Shown here in pieces: positions 49,785 through 60,965 of a stretch of DNA of 64,000 bases; position 1 is the stretch's first letter; the number at the start of each line of letters is the position of its first letter. Under the pieces are notes generated by a model that ran no database searches, was not told the origin of the DNA, and worked only from the letters and a program-made list of their open reading frames with translations. Origin of the DNA: Micropterix aruncella (taxonomy: Eukaryota; Arthropoda; Insecta; Lepidoptera; Micropterigidae); NCBI GenBank assembly GCA_944548615.1, contig OX155973.1, positions 19,445,543 through 19,509,542 on the forward strand, given 5' to 3'. A program made the position numbers and the translations under genes.

Positions 49785-50495
49785 ACGGGCTGTCATAATT
49801 GAATACGTGTACAACATTTTGTGTCTGTGCTGTTGACCGTTGAGGAGTTCCCTTGTTGGAAGCAAACCTTGGTTGCCGCAGTCCTGACTTAGTGAAACTT
49901 AGAACGGTTGTCGTAGTTGAATGCATATACAAAATTTCGTGTTTGTGCTGTTGACCATTGAGTAGTCGCCTCGTTGGGAGCCAACCCTGGGTGCAGCAGC
50001 CGTGTCGTGGTAAACCTCGAATGGGCTATTATAACTGAATGAATTATTTTTTATTAATTGTTTTCTACTGTTACATTTTAAATTATATACATTTCGTATT
50101 TATAGGCGCAATTTTGATTATCCTTGATTTTGATTTTTTCTTTATTTTTTATATTATTGGTGATTTATTTTTTCTAATTGTCTTCTACTGTTAGTTCTAC
50201 TTATCCGGTCTGTTTAGATTTTTTCATGTTAAACCAGTGAAATAATTACATTTTTTAATAAGATAATATAATTAGCAGATAAGTCAATTTATCAGATAAG
50301 TAAATTTGTCAATCTGTTTTAATAACAGGTAATTGTGAGATACATAGTTTTTCGCATTATCGCCATAAATGTACCACCACAATTTCGGACAATAAAATAT
50401 TTCTATTTCTATTTCTATACAAAATTTGGTGTCTACGCTGTTGACCGTTGAGTAGTCCCATCGTCGGGAGCCAACCCAGGGTGTAGAGCCAGGAC
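49785..50495 (-). repeat. Family G tandem repeat, minus strand, with an inserted P half-arm
   Basis: 'gtgctgttgaccgttgagga' (about 49826), 'gtgctgttgaccattgagta' (49946) and 'cgctgttgaccgttgagtag' (50438) mark three units; the last two are separated by the P fragment at 50038-50418. Unit spacing without the insertion is about 120 bp. Confidence 0.7.
50038..50418 (+). mobile_element. Lone half-arm of palindromic element P
   Basis: Matches positions of about 1452-1838 of element P at high identity, ending at the P centre with ATTTCTATTTCTAT. The mirror arm is absent. It splits a family G unit between TATAACTGAATG and CTATACAAAATTT. Confidence 0.8.
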
Positions 50496-50504
50496 ATGCT
50501 TACC

Positions 50505-50880
50505 AAAAAAAATGGATTGTCATCGGAATTGAACCGTCATGTAAATTTTCAACTTCATATTATTATGATAATATTTGAGGAGTTCCCTCAATTCCTCATA
50601 GATCCCATCATCAGAACAGGATTTTGATAAAAATTGGATCTATTTGTAAGTAGGTATATCGTTTCCAATAAAAAACGATGTTTTTCCAAATCGATGTTAA
50701 CAATTAAGAAACATTAATAAAAAGAATGATAACCTCCTCCTTTTCTTGAAGTCGGTTAAAAATTGTCTGGCTGACACTTATCGCATATTTAATTCCAAGA
50801 GAAAGAAAGATGCTGATAAATGCAGATGATTATATATTAATGAATATCGATTTCATGCAGCCTTGAAAATATCTCATAAA
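50505..50880. other. AT-rich stretch, nothing recognised
   Basis: No repeat, frame or motif. Confidence 0.35.
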
Positions 50881-50904
50881 AGATTTAATTTAAATTTGCT
50901 AATT

Positions 50905-51150
50905 ATAGTTTCTTCTTCTTCTTCGTCATCAGCGCTCATTCGCCCACCGTTGGGCATACGCCTCTCCAATCACTCTCCATCCGGATCGGTTGTCTGTTTC
51001 CCTCATCCAGACAGGTCCAGCTGTCTCCTTGTCATAAGGTTGTACTGTTCATCATGATTGGAGGTATTTAGCCCGATACACGCCACGTCGGCCACACGTC
51101 TTGGCGAGCTCCACACTTTCAGGAAAATATTTCCATTTCCTAGGCTTGTG
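50905..51150 (-). pseudogene. RTE-like LINE C-terminus with (GAA)n tail
   Basis: On the minus strand the frame ending at 50929 reads GWRVIGEAYAQRWANER then stop, followed by GATGACGAAGAAGAAGAA. 'GEAYAQRW' right before the stop with a GAA-rich tail is typical of insect RTE-group LINE ends. Upstream sequence has lost the frame. Confidence 0.45.
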
Positions 51151-51298
51151 GCAACCTGGTCGTGGTTACTTAACCGCCGAATTACACTATATTGACTAAA
51201 TGTATTATTTAATTATTATTTATTGTTGAGAAAATTTCAAAATATATGTTAACACTTAGAATTTAAATTTCGAATCTTAGAATTTAAATTATAGTTTA

Positions 51299-51519
51299 CT
51301 AGCTGCGCCCAGGGGTTTCACCCGCGTGGTGATGGAAAATTGTGATAATGATGATAGAAAATCATATATATCTTTATAAATTATAGCCTATGTGTTATTC
51401 TGATGTGTAAGCTATATTATTGTAAAGTTTCATCAAAATCCATTTAGTAGTTTTTGCGTGAAAGAGTAACAAACATCCATACATACATACAAACTTTCGC
51501 GTTTATAATATTAGTAGGA
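51299..51519 (-). mobile_element. Short Helitron, 221 bp, copy a
   Basis: Minus strand starts TCCTACTAATATTATAAACG and ends with a CGCGGGTGAAACC hairpin region, then GCAGCTAG. It lies between A and T. It is the same family as copies b and c. AATTTAAATTTCGAAT occurs on both sides, outside the element. Confidence 0.8.
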
Positions 51520-51613
51520 TAGTAGGATAGAATTTAAATTTCGAATGCCAATTTCTTAGATTTTTTGCCTACTTACTTGACAGTTATCGTTATATTTTAG
51601 ATAATTTACACTA

Positions 51614-51764
51614 TATCTTTATAAATTATAGCCTATGTGTTATTCTGATGTGTAAGCTATATTATTGTAAAGTTTCATCAAAATCCATTCAGTAGGTTTT
51701 GCGTGAAAGAGTAACAAACATCCATACATATATACAAACTTTCGCGTTTATAATATTAGTAGGA
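51614..51764 (-). mobile_element. Short Helitron, copy b, 3'-truncated
   Basis: Only the TC-end portion (about 150 bp). Its TC end abuts the CTAG end of copy c with no base between. Confidence 0.75.
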
Positions 51765-51979
51765 CTAGCTGCGCCCAGCGGTTTCACCCGCGTGGTGACG
51801 GAAAATTGTGATAATGATGATAGAAAACCATATATCTTTATAAATTATAGCCTATGTGTTATTCTGGTGTGTAAGCTATAATATTGTAAAGTTTCATCAA
51901 AATCCATTCAGTAGTTTTTGCGTGAAAGAGTAACAATCTTACATACATTCAAACTTTCGCGTTAATAATATTATTAGGA
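51765..51979 (-). mobile_element. Short Helitron, 215 bp, copy c
   Basis: CTAG at 51765-51768, hairpin GCGG/CCGC next to it, TC end at 51979. Head-to-tail with copy b. Confidence 0.8.
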
Positions 51980-52064
51980 TATAGGCTTAAACCACGGTAT
52001 TTTTATATTTTAAAGGTTATCACAGATAACTCAAATATTCTTTGTTAATAACTAATTGAGTGCT

Positions 52065-52318
52065 CCTAAAGACATAAATGACGGTGTCCCTCAGGGAAAC
52101 ATTCTCGGTCTATTCTATTCCTTATCTATATCAGCAAGCTTTACAATCTAGTCGTTAAATCATATATTTTGCGGACGACATTGCAACTTGCTGACGTTAC
52201 AGCGACTACAAAGACACTTTTTTAATGCAAATATAGAAATTAATTTAGAAAGAGAGCGGTTAGGTGAGTATTTACTCAGCCTTAATCTGCAAAAGACCAA
52301 ACTAATCTTTAGTTTGTT
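52065..52318 (+). pseudogene. LINE reverse transcriptase fragment, motifs B to D
   Basis: 52080-52118 reads DGVPQGNILGLF (motif B, usually GVPQGS.LGP). After a frame change, about 52163-52186 reads IYFADDIA (motif C, YADD). Frame 52188-52315 continues with RLGEYLLSLNLQKTKLI, the region where LINEs have W....L.LN..KTK. About 20 residues between B and C instead of the usual 30 or more, plus a stop, show internal loss. It is cut at 52318 by an inverted LINE tail. Confidence 0.7.
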
Positions 52319-52430
52319 TGTTTGTTTGTTTATGGTCTTTATTGTGGAAATTTTCAAATGGGCGGGTATATTGTCATACGACAATATATTGTCATACGAC
52401 AATCTCTTCCAACCAACCATACTAATAAGT
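52318..52430 (-). mobile_element. CR1/Daphne-like LINE 3' tail, minus strand, with (GTTT)n
   Basis: (TTTG)4 followed by 'ggtctttattgtgg' and 'caatctcttccaaccaacc'. 'atattgtcatacgacaat' is tandemly repeated within it (52368-52402). Confidence 0.5.
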
Positions 52431-52496
52431 GTGCGGATAACATGTATGTGTATGTGTGTGTATTGTAAATAAGATAAAAAACATTTTAACGATTGT

Positions 52497-52640
52497 CTAG
52501 GGTAGACAGTCTACCCTAGACAACGGCGGCTGCAACGTCGCCGAAACGTCGGGTGCTACAAAATTCATGCGGTGAATTCGTTTTTTATCTTATTTATAAT
52601 GTCAAACAATCGCGATAGTCTCCGATTTCGTGTGTGCCTT
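52497..52640 (+). mobile_element. Family Q fragment, copy 3
   Basis: Starts with a 10-bp hairpin (TCTAGGGTAG/CTACCCTAGA), then 'caacggcggctgcaacgtcg', CCGAAACGTCGGGTGC, 'gcggtgaattcgttttttat' and 'aacaatcgcgatagtctccg'. Confidence 0.55.
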
Positions 52641-52699
52641 GTTATTGCATTCAATCGACAGAATTAAATTTCAATTCCGGTAATTGTATCCCAACGGAA

Positions 52700-52843
52700 A
52701 ATGGTGATCCAGCCGGGAATCGAAATTCCGGGTTCGATTCCCGGCTGGGTTACCATAAACCGTTGAGATAAAATTAACGGTAAGATTTTACATTGTAAGA
52801 TCAGGCGACCTAACCACTATGCCACTAGACCGTGTCAAATTGT
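52700..52843 (-). mobile_element. tRNA-like SINE fragment with inverted T-arm
   Basis: On the minus strand 52843-52800 reads GGTCTAGTGGCATAGTGG and TTAGGTCGCC, like a tRNA 5' half (A box and D arm). Further on, GGTTCGATTCC (plus) and TTTCGATTCCCGG (minus) are B-box or T-arm sequences placed head to head. 52700-52755 is an inverted repeat of 23 bp with two mismatches and a 10-nt loop. It does not fold as a true tRNA, so it is an SINE or tRNA pseudogene. Confidence 0.5.
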
Positions 52844-52864
52844 GTATGTGTCCAATAAAAAATT

Positions 52865-53340
52865 ATCTGCATTTCTTGTGTGTATTTCTCAACTATCGCG
52901 CCCGAACGATTATTCCGATTGAACTGAAATTTGGCATGCAGGCATTATTTGGTAATAAGATGAGTTAAAAAGATTGTGGTTGAAATCGGCGCACTAGTCC
53001 TATTTCAATTTCGACATATTGAACATATTCGACATATTCGATACATAGATCCGAAATCATGTTGTAAATTTTGTTTGGAATATCTTATATAGGTACATAT
53101 ATCATATAAAAAATCTACACTAATAATATTTTAATTCCGCCTTACATTTTAATAAAATATTGATGCCGAGTTCCCGAGGCTAGTCAAAAAACGAACCACA
53201 CTACCTGATGCGTCGCAATGGGACCCGACCGGGTTCTGCCGCCGATCGAGAGAGGGCGCTCATCGATTTTATTAATGAAATTAATATTCAGTTAAAATCA
53301 GTCCTTGACTACTAGCCGGAATTGTCTTGGGATGAGACAA
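52865..53340 (-). mobile_element. Family B repeat, minus strand
   Basis: Reverse order of the family B blocks: 'cgcccgaacgattattccga', 'aggcattatttggtaataag', 'ttggaatatctta', 'cgagagagggcgctcatcg' and 'aattgtcttgggatgagaca'. Confidence 0.6.
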
Positions 53341-53367
53341 AAGAGTTTTTACTTCTCGGTGGAACAC

Positions 53368-53416
53368 ACTATATCTCTCTGGTGTAGTATATAATACTGA
53401 ACCAGAGAGATATAGT
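53368..53416. repeat. Perfect 16-bp inverted repeat, 17-nt loop
   Basis: ACTATATCTCTCTGGT and ACCAGAGAGATATAGT; the loop is itself nearly palindromic (AGTATATAATACT). It lies just beyond the family B end. Confidence 0.85.
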
Positions 53417-53419
53417 ATT

Positions 53420-54509
<1,090 letters not shown>

Positions 54510-56350
54510 GTCAATAAATAAACCAATAACCGTCCGGTAAACAGTCTAGTTTTAAATGTAAATGATAACATTTCTAGGTCAAGACCATTTCAACCGGTAT
54601 TTGGAAATGCTCTCACAAATTTGCCTAAATGCTTACCAGAGCGCCAAACAGTGAGAATATTATATTGTAAGCGCGGATAACTGTGAAACATTATGGCCAT
54701 TATGGCATTCTGAATGAATCCGATTACAATTTCAGATTGTATTATTATTCCTTGACAGACAATCTACATATTTTGTTACGGATTTTTAAGGAGAAGCAGA
54801 ATAAAAATAATCATCATCATATCATTAAGATTATACGATGTAGAACTTATGTAAACAGTATGAAATAATAGAATATAACAGTTCTTATCGTTCTAATATC
54901 GGTTTGATTGGTTTACAATATTTAATAGCTACACGTGTAATGGATATAAATATTTTTTATACATATAGACATGCAAATGTAGTAGGTTCCTAAAATATTT
55001 TTTGGAGCTATAATCGATCTATGTATACAAAAAAAGTAATGACTGTACAATGAGCTGCCACTAATACTATTGTTTCTTTTTTTTCAGGTGAGTTATTAAA
55101 GCGGTCCTAACCGATTTAGGAAGGATAATTACTTGATTTGGAATTTTGAAGTGGGTAAGTAAATAACCGTAACGATGAAAGTAAGTCAGTAAGTTGAAGT
55201 TCATGAATATAAACATATTAATTTTATATACAGGAAAATTCGCAATATTCAAGAACATATTAGATTTTTGAATCTGGTTTTTGTATAGTCGTAAGTATTT
55301 TAGTTTTATTTAGAATTTCAAAATATATCTCTGACTTCTCCCAGTAATCCTAGATATCCTTCAAATGAACGTAAGTATTATAAAATATCCAGAGAATATT
55401 GATTAACAATGTTGCAAAAAGTTTCTGGATTTATACGGAAAGATGACCGTGATGAGACCAGTTTTTCCTTGTCTAGTTAGGTCGGAATTTGTCGCACCTA
55501 ACCCAAGAGCGAGAACTGTTTTTCCTTATCAACCAACAGTCTAATTATATTAAGAGAGCTATAAAAGAGCTATAGGATAGGAGCTATATCAAATTATTAC
55601 TCTTCGTATACTGTTTCAAATTATTCATTTGGTTGATTCCAAAACACCAATGGAACTCTGTTTTGGAACCAGCTCACTTCAGATATTAAAAAAGCTAGGA
55701 TGATTTCAAATTTTAAAAATGTTTTGATAAACCTTTACCAGTCCTACAAAATTCTCTTTCTCCCCTTCCCAATCATGTCCCTTTGGATATTATCAACTTT
55801 ATGTAGCTTTAGGCTTAAGTTTGCGCCAATAGGAAATAGCCAATAGTCTTTTATTCATCCGAAATTGTTAATACAGTTGCCGAAACTAACCGATACTAAT
55901 TGTTTGAAACACAATAATCAGAATATAAACGTACCAAAAAAATCCTTTTTTTTTAACCAGTAACAAAAAAAACTAAAATAAATATAAAAATCGATAAAAA
56001 AGAGATAGATGCTAAATAATGTCATACGTAAAACGACAATAATTACAATGAGAAATCGAATAATATCAACTTATTACGACTAGGTTTTCCTCGTATGTTT
56101 TAAAAAAGGAATAATAAAGATATTTTAAAGATATGATATTATTTTTCATAATTAATATTTATTTATTTATTTATTTTCAGGAAAACCAACAGCTAATTAT
56201 AGTTTAACAATGCCGGAGTAACATAGCAGAGAGCCAATTAAAGGTTTTCACGTTTAAATAACGTTGTAGAAACATATGTGATCTTTCAATTAAAGCTATC
56301 GATTAAGAATGCATCAAAAATTATTCAACAATTAATGCTAAAAAATTCAC
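54510..56350. other. AT-rich stretch with one short LINE-like remnant
   Basis: Mostly featureless. 55640-55760 reads NTNGTLFWNQLTSDIKKAR and ISNFKNVLI on the plus strand, resembling the WN.LP..I...R....FK..L end of LINE ORF2 proteins. Confidence 0.35.
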
Positions 56351-56353
56351 TGT

Positions 56354-56830
56354 TCAGCCGCTGCCTAGCTGAGTTAACACTCGAGTACAGAATAGATCAA
56401 AGTCAAAGCGTTTAATCATGTCATTGAAATTGTCACTTGTTCGCCACAGAAATGCATTTTGCCTATAGTTGGTACCAGCATGAGGAACATGAAGAGCAGG
56501 GTTAAATCTATTGAGTTTGGAAGGAACACGGAGATTAATTTTATTTAGTAAGTCAGGACAGTTAATATTATTGGAGGTAATTTTTAGCAAAAAGGTTAAG
56601 TCCGCGGTTTCACGCCGCTTAATCAAGGGGAGGATATGAAATTTCTTGCATAAATTGAAATAGTTAGATGAGCTGTATGGGATTTTCAGACGGAAGCAGA
56701 GATATTTTATGAACTTCATTTGAATGCGCTCGATTCTGTTTATATATTTGTCATAACAAGGGTTCCATACCTGAGATGCATATTCCAAGATGCTTCTGAC
56801 AAAAGTGCAGTAAAGGATATCTGCCCAACT
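56354..56830 (-). pseudogene. LINE reverse transcriptase thumb and C-terminus
   Basis: The minus strand reads ADILYCTFVRSILEYASQVW and continues NPCYDKYINRIERIQMKFIK, later LPLIKRRETADLTFLLKI and CPDLLNKINLRVPSK. 'VRSILEYAS..WNP....I.+IE.+Q..F' is the conserved block following the polymerase domain in Jockey/CR1/Rex-type LINEs. The frame is open for about 150 residues to the stop at 56354, longer than any other LINE fragment here, so this copy is relatively young. The N-terminal two thirds are absent; the sequence meets the plus-strand RNase H fragment near 56925. Confidence 0.75.
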
Positions 56831-56925
56831 ATCTCACCCAACACATTTTTAAGGATTGGCTGTAATAGATTATCTCTGCGGGAATATTTTATTTATTTGG
56901 TAATGTTCAAGTATCTACAGTAAGG

Positions 56926-57175
56926 GTACTGGGAAATGAAAAAGCCGACGAACTTGCTAAGACGGGAGCAAAGGGAACGTTATACGGCCCTGAACCTTGC
57001 TGTGGCGTACCAAAAAGCCTTGCAAACCTAATGCTCAAAAACATATGTTTAGAACAATCCGTCAACCACTGGAACAACACGCCAGGGTTTAATCATTGCA
57101 AAGCGCTAATTGAGGCTTACGACCGTAAGACTGCCCGTGATGTTTTATCGCTAAATAAAAACAATTTACGCATAC
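56926..57175 (+). pseudogene. LINE RNase H C-terminal fragment
   Basis: Reads VLGNEKADELAKTGAKGTLY, then GPEP, WNNTPGFNHCKALIE and ARDVLSLNKNNLR. GNE.AD.LA..G is the final RNase H motif with the catalytic Asp; the following W...PG...K region is seen in I/R1/LOA-group elements. It is open throughout but cut at 57175, where a minus-strand LINE with an A-rich tail begins. Confidence 0.75.
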
Positions 57176-57177
57176 TG

Positions 57178-57473
57178 TTTTTTTATTTTTTTTTATTTGT
57201 TGTGTGGGGTATTTCTAAGGTCGTTATGAGACTTCTAACACTGCGACCATTGCTGATCTATTGTGTTCGCCACCTACTATAGTTCTGCGCTAAGCCTTAT
57301 GTCATTTAAGAACCGCAACAGGCTTTTGGCGCCAGATTGTTTTACCTCCTCAGGTTGGAGGTAATGACCACCCAAGTGGATGTATATTTTACGCATCAGC
57401 GGGCCACACTAGCACATGAGGTGCAGAGGAGTTTCCTCTGCCCCTTGGCAGAACCTGCACATTTTTGTGTCTC
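57178..57473 (-). pseudogene. LINE C-terminal zinc knuckle and 3' UTR, minus strand
   Basis: The minus strand reads TKMCRFCQGAEETPLHLMC, a stop in place of the usual Glu, then CGPLMR and later SLLRFLNDIRLSAEL before the stop at 57277-57279. C-X2-C-X8-H-X4-C is the knuckle that follows RNase H in I/R1/LOA-group LINEs, so this is the part missing from the neighbouring plus-strand fragment. The 3' UTR ends in an A-rich tail at 57178-57205, abutting that fragment tail-to-tail. Confidence 0.7.
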
Positions 57474-57499
57474 AGACACAAAAATGTGCAGGTTCTGCC
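57447..57499. repeat. 53-bp perfect palindrome, 26-bp arms, 1-nt centre
   Basis: GGCAGAACCTGCACATTTTT...GTGTCT, centre C at 57473, then the exact reverse complement to GGTTCTGCC. The left half encodes the LINE zinc knuckle on the minus strand; the right half encodes the same CRFC motif on the plus strand. Confidence 0.95.
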
Positions 57500-58160
57500 G
57501 ATGGCTTCATAGTCTAACTGCATGAATGGTGTAGGAATATATAAAAAAAGAAGAATTGTGAGAAGGAATCGCAATGCCTCACCGTCGTATTTATCAGTCG
57601 ATCCTTCTAGCCCTAAGCCACCGCCTTATTGTTTGAAGACAATTACCTTCGTGAAAACGTTTTAATCTGTCTACGGGATGGTCGAGTCGGGAGGGGGGGG
57701 GGGGTTGCTAGGGCGTGCCTTGCTGCACTCGCTGGACCAGAAAATTCCCTCTCACGAACTCCCATCCGACAGTATTTTCGCTCCATTCTCTTGTTTCCGA
57801 GATCGAGCACGTCCGAGAGGCGACCGCGCGCCCGCATACCCTCCACTCACTTAACACCTTCGCGGACCCTCATCTATTTTCACCTAATTGCCCAGTAAAT
57901 AGGAACAAACAAATAGGATTGGGCAAAATAGGTCCAGTCAAATAGGAACCTTCTATATAGAAAAATCCCAGTCATATATGAACATTCGACGTTTGACGGA
58001 AATAACTGATAATGTTTTGAATAGATGGCATAGATGTTCATTAAGGCGTTGATCATGGAGCTGCTATAACAGAGGCTATAAATGATAAACAAATAGAACA
58101 TTTCTAAACAAAATGTGTAATATAACAAAGAAATCGCTAAAATTATTATGTTAAAAAAAT
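57500..58160. other. Mixed sequence, GC-rich at 57660-57880
   Basis: 57500-57570 on the minus strand resembles 'PTPFMQLDYEA', a decayed CR1/Rex LINE C-terminus. 57660-57880 is GC-rich with a G-run of about 10 and no recognised protein. Confidence 0.3.
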
Positions 58161-58164
58161 CACC

Positions 58165-58282
58165 AAGAAACTGCCCCAGCAGGCAAGGCCAGAGTTGCGA
58201 TGGCTGCCATCGAAGAAACTAACTATGATGTGCTGGAACATATCATACTCACCGGACCTTGGCACTTATAATTTTTACGTAT
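58165..58282 (+). pseudogene. mariner-type transposase fragment, N-terminal side of a MITE insertion
   Basis: Frames read APAGKARVAMAAIEETNYDV then, after a frame change, YSPDLGTYNFYVF. The pattern A.V.AAIEE.....+.H.PYSPDLAPSDY.LF belongs to the catalytic core of mariner transposases. The third catalytic Asp (in SDY) is replaced by Asn here, and the HDN motif before it is unrecognisable. The gene continues at 58656 after a hAT MITE. Confidence 0.7.
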
Positions 58283-58290
58283 TTCTGATA

Positions 58291-58647
58291 CAGGGACGGA
58301 TTTAGGCGAGGGCATCATAAGAGAGGGGCCCACAAAAGATGGGCCCCCACAATAGAGACTTCGGAAAAAAAATCTTTTAAATTCCGACGAGTAAACAAGT
58401 AAACACTAGTATACAACTTTTCCTTTCATATTTTTTCGCTGTTTTACCTTTACCTACAGTACTTTGCTCAAACATAATTATATTGTTCCTTAATAACAAT
58501 TAAAAAAACAATTAATCTATATTGGTTCACTCCAATCAGAAACAATGGAATGTTAAAATTTGTTTCAACCGTTATCTTTCTTCTTCAACAAGGGGGCGTC
58601 CACTTCTTTGTTGCCCCTAGGCCTCTAGACCTCTAAATCCGGCCCTG
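58291..58647. mobile_element. hAT-type MITE, 357 bp, inside the mariner relic
   Basis: 8-bp duplication TTCTGATA / TTCCGATA (58283-58290, 58648-58655; one mismatch). The ends are CAGGGACGGATTTAG and, from the right, CAGGGCCGGATTTAG. It is a different subfamily from the MITE at 22145. AT-rich interior, no frame. Confidence 0.8.
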
Positions 58648-58655
58648 TTCCGATA

Positions 58656-58840
58656 TTATAGGAACAGCTGAGAGGTCGAAAATATGACGATGGTGTATGA
58701 CTTTGAAGTTGACGCAATGTATGAATTTTTAGGTGATCGAAAAGGAGACTTTTTCAGGAAAGGTATTTTATATTTATTAAAAAGATATATCGAATATATC
58801 AAAACAAAACATGCATTGAAAGTTTATTTCATCAAGCGCA
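58656..58840 (+). pseudogene. mariner-type transposase C-terminus, after the MITE
   Basis: Reads EQLRGRKYDD, then in the frame open from 58684 MYEFLGDRKGDFFRKGILYL and RYIEYIKTK. 'LRG+K+.......V..FL......F++.GI..L..R+...I...G.Y' is the mariner C-terminal signature. One frameshift is needed near 58695. With 58165-58282 this gives one relic gene. Confidence 0.7.
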
Positions 58841-58894
58841 TGATCACTGTTAATAAACACCGTAGTGTAGCATTTCAAAATGAATTTTTATAGA

Positions 58895-60360
58895 TATATA
58901 TCTATAAAAAAATTACCGTACCATTAAGGTGGTTAACATCCACCGTCCGGTTCATATCCGTTTCATTTCTAGTTTATGAATCGCAACCCGGAAATTCGAA
59001 AGAAACGTATACATATAAAGCGAGGCGTTGAAGGTGTTAAGAGGCGCAATGACCTTGCTGGGCACCATGGACCGCTGAGAACATTCGTGCCCCAGCGCTG
59101 CGGCCGCCCGCACCGGTCCGGACGTTGATCTGCACAACAACCAACCAACTACCAAACAACCACCAACCACCTACCTAACTCTCTACCCTATTATATTCTA
59201 CGCTTAATTGAATTCTGTCCGGTTGCTGTAGCTTCATTAACCGAATCGGTGATTGTTAAAAAAACATACATAAGTAACGCCTTTTCGGAATATGTTTTAG
59301 ATTTATTACATTAAAAAAAAACTTATGACAAGTCTGTCTATCCGTCCGTCCATTCATTTGCACCTAGATGTCAGAAACTATAAGTCATAGAGAAAAATAA
59401 TTACGAACAAATGGTCTCTCGGTATGGTCTAAAATAGGTTTCCCATTTTATTATTGTGTTTTATTTAGCCGTTGTAAATACAGGATAAGTTTTATTATAG
59501 TTCACATATGAAATTCAGCGAAACTGGACCCAAATTTATAGACAAAAATTTATTTAAAAATAATAATTACCATTTTTTTCCCAAAAAACTGTTTGGATAA
59601 TCAGATTTTTTTATTTCAGTAACAAAACTGAGTTGAAAATTATCTAAAACTCTTTTTTATTTAGGCCTTAGGGAAGGGGCTTATCGATAAAATAAATACT
59701 GAAAATCCGAAAGTTGAATATTGTAATGTACACAGATTATTTGGGAAAATAGATTTAGTAAATCATAATTTTCTTAGTGATATAAAAAGAAGGTATGTAT
59801 AGTTTCTAGTGATATGTCTTAAGACCGGACGTCAGTTGTATACCTACAATTAATCAGTATTTACACAAATGCCATGCTAGGAGTCTCTTCTCCTAAGAAC
59901 TACTGCATTGGGAGGCAGAACGAACCCAGGAGCCGGCTAAGCTCTTGTCAGTCAGGGATTGTATTTCCTGCGATGGTACGCCTGCTGATCCGAAAGTACT
60001 CATATATTGAGCAGCCGACATTGAATTTAATGGGATTGAATTTAGCCGACATCTATTTCTCAGCTTCTATTTCTTACCAACATTCAAATATGGAGAAATA
60101 TAATCTGGAAAATAAATTAACAGTAAATGTCGTATTAATATAGGGACAAATGTTTCAAACAATCTTCCGCAACATGTGATCCCACGTGTCCCGCTGAAGT
60201 TCTTGGGATCTTGTTCCGAAATATGTTCTAGGGAACGCCCTCAAATGAATACGCCGATTTATTATATAGCTGCAATATAGACACATAAAGTAACTAGGTA
60301 AACAGTAAATACAACTTATATACCATAATGAATGTAAGGTAGTAGAGATAGAAGCCTTTT
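58895..60360. other. Unique sequence, GC-rich at 59020-59160
   Basis: 59020-59160 is GC-rich, followed by (CCAAC/CAAAC)n-like repeats at 59138-59180. An 89-codon frame at 59874-60143 has no recognisable domain. Confidence 0.3.
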
Positions 60361-60364
60361 GTTC

Positions 60365-60410
60365 AATTTTGCACAGGGACCCATTTTTTCTAGTTACGCC
60401 ACTGGTACAC
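60365..60410. mobile_element. Possible MITE end, minus orientation
   Basis: On the minus strand it reads CCAGTGGCGTAACTAG. CAGTGGCGTA-type ends are common in insect MITEs. The partner end was not found. Confidence 0.3.
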
Positions 60411-60449
60411 AGATGCATTGCTGAATGTTTTCATGTATTTATATTTACG

Positions 60450-60965
60450 TAAACGATTGAATCGAACGTGTATAATTCATTGCATTCTCACTACCCGCTC
60501 TCGTCGCCGACTATCCCTTTCAATCATGTCAACCTCATTCCCGGAGAGACATTATGCTTAAAATCCTTCTCTAAATCCTTGTCTACTTGCCGGGAAGGTT
60601 TTGTGTAAGCATACATTTTTTTTAAATTGTCGTTTAGATATATTTCCCTATTAAAAGCAAAGAGTATGCGGAAGTGTTGATAATGTAAGAGCCCCTCGCG
60701 GGGTGGTCCCGTTATCGGTTCGCCGGTTCTCCACGGCAACAAGGCAGCATGGCAAGACGGCAACATGCTGCAACAGATGTTTGACCGCATGTCGCTTCGC
60801 TTCCTGATTTATAATCATTGGTCCGCAACGACGACGGCAGATAATGCTATTATAATAATGGATCGACCCACTATATTGAATTATCGATCGGACAACGAAA
60901 GCGATCGATTTATCCGACGTCATTTATCTTGCTAAACGGCCAATATGCTTACAGATCGTGATCTT
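60450..60965. other. GC-richer unique island, possible regulatory element
   Basis: Single-copy, with E-box CAACAGATGT, 'tgatttataatcattgg', 'aatgctattataataatgg' and repeated ATCGAT. Overlapping minus-strand frames of 88-90 codons have no recognised domain. Confidence 0.3.

Noticed and set aside
52700..52755. True tRNA gene from the GGTTCGATTCC motif
   Set aside because: The matching acceptor, D and anticodon arms are not on the same strand in the right order; the motif is part of an inverted repeat.
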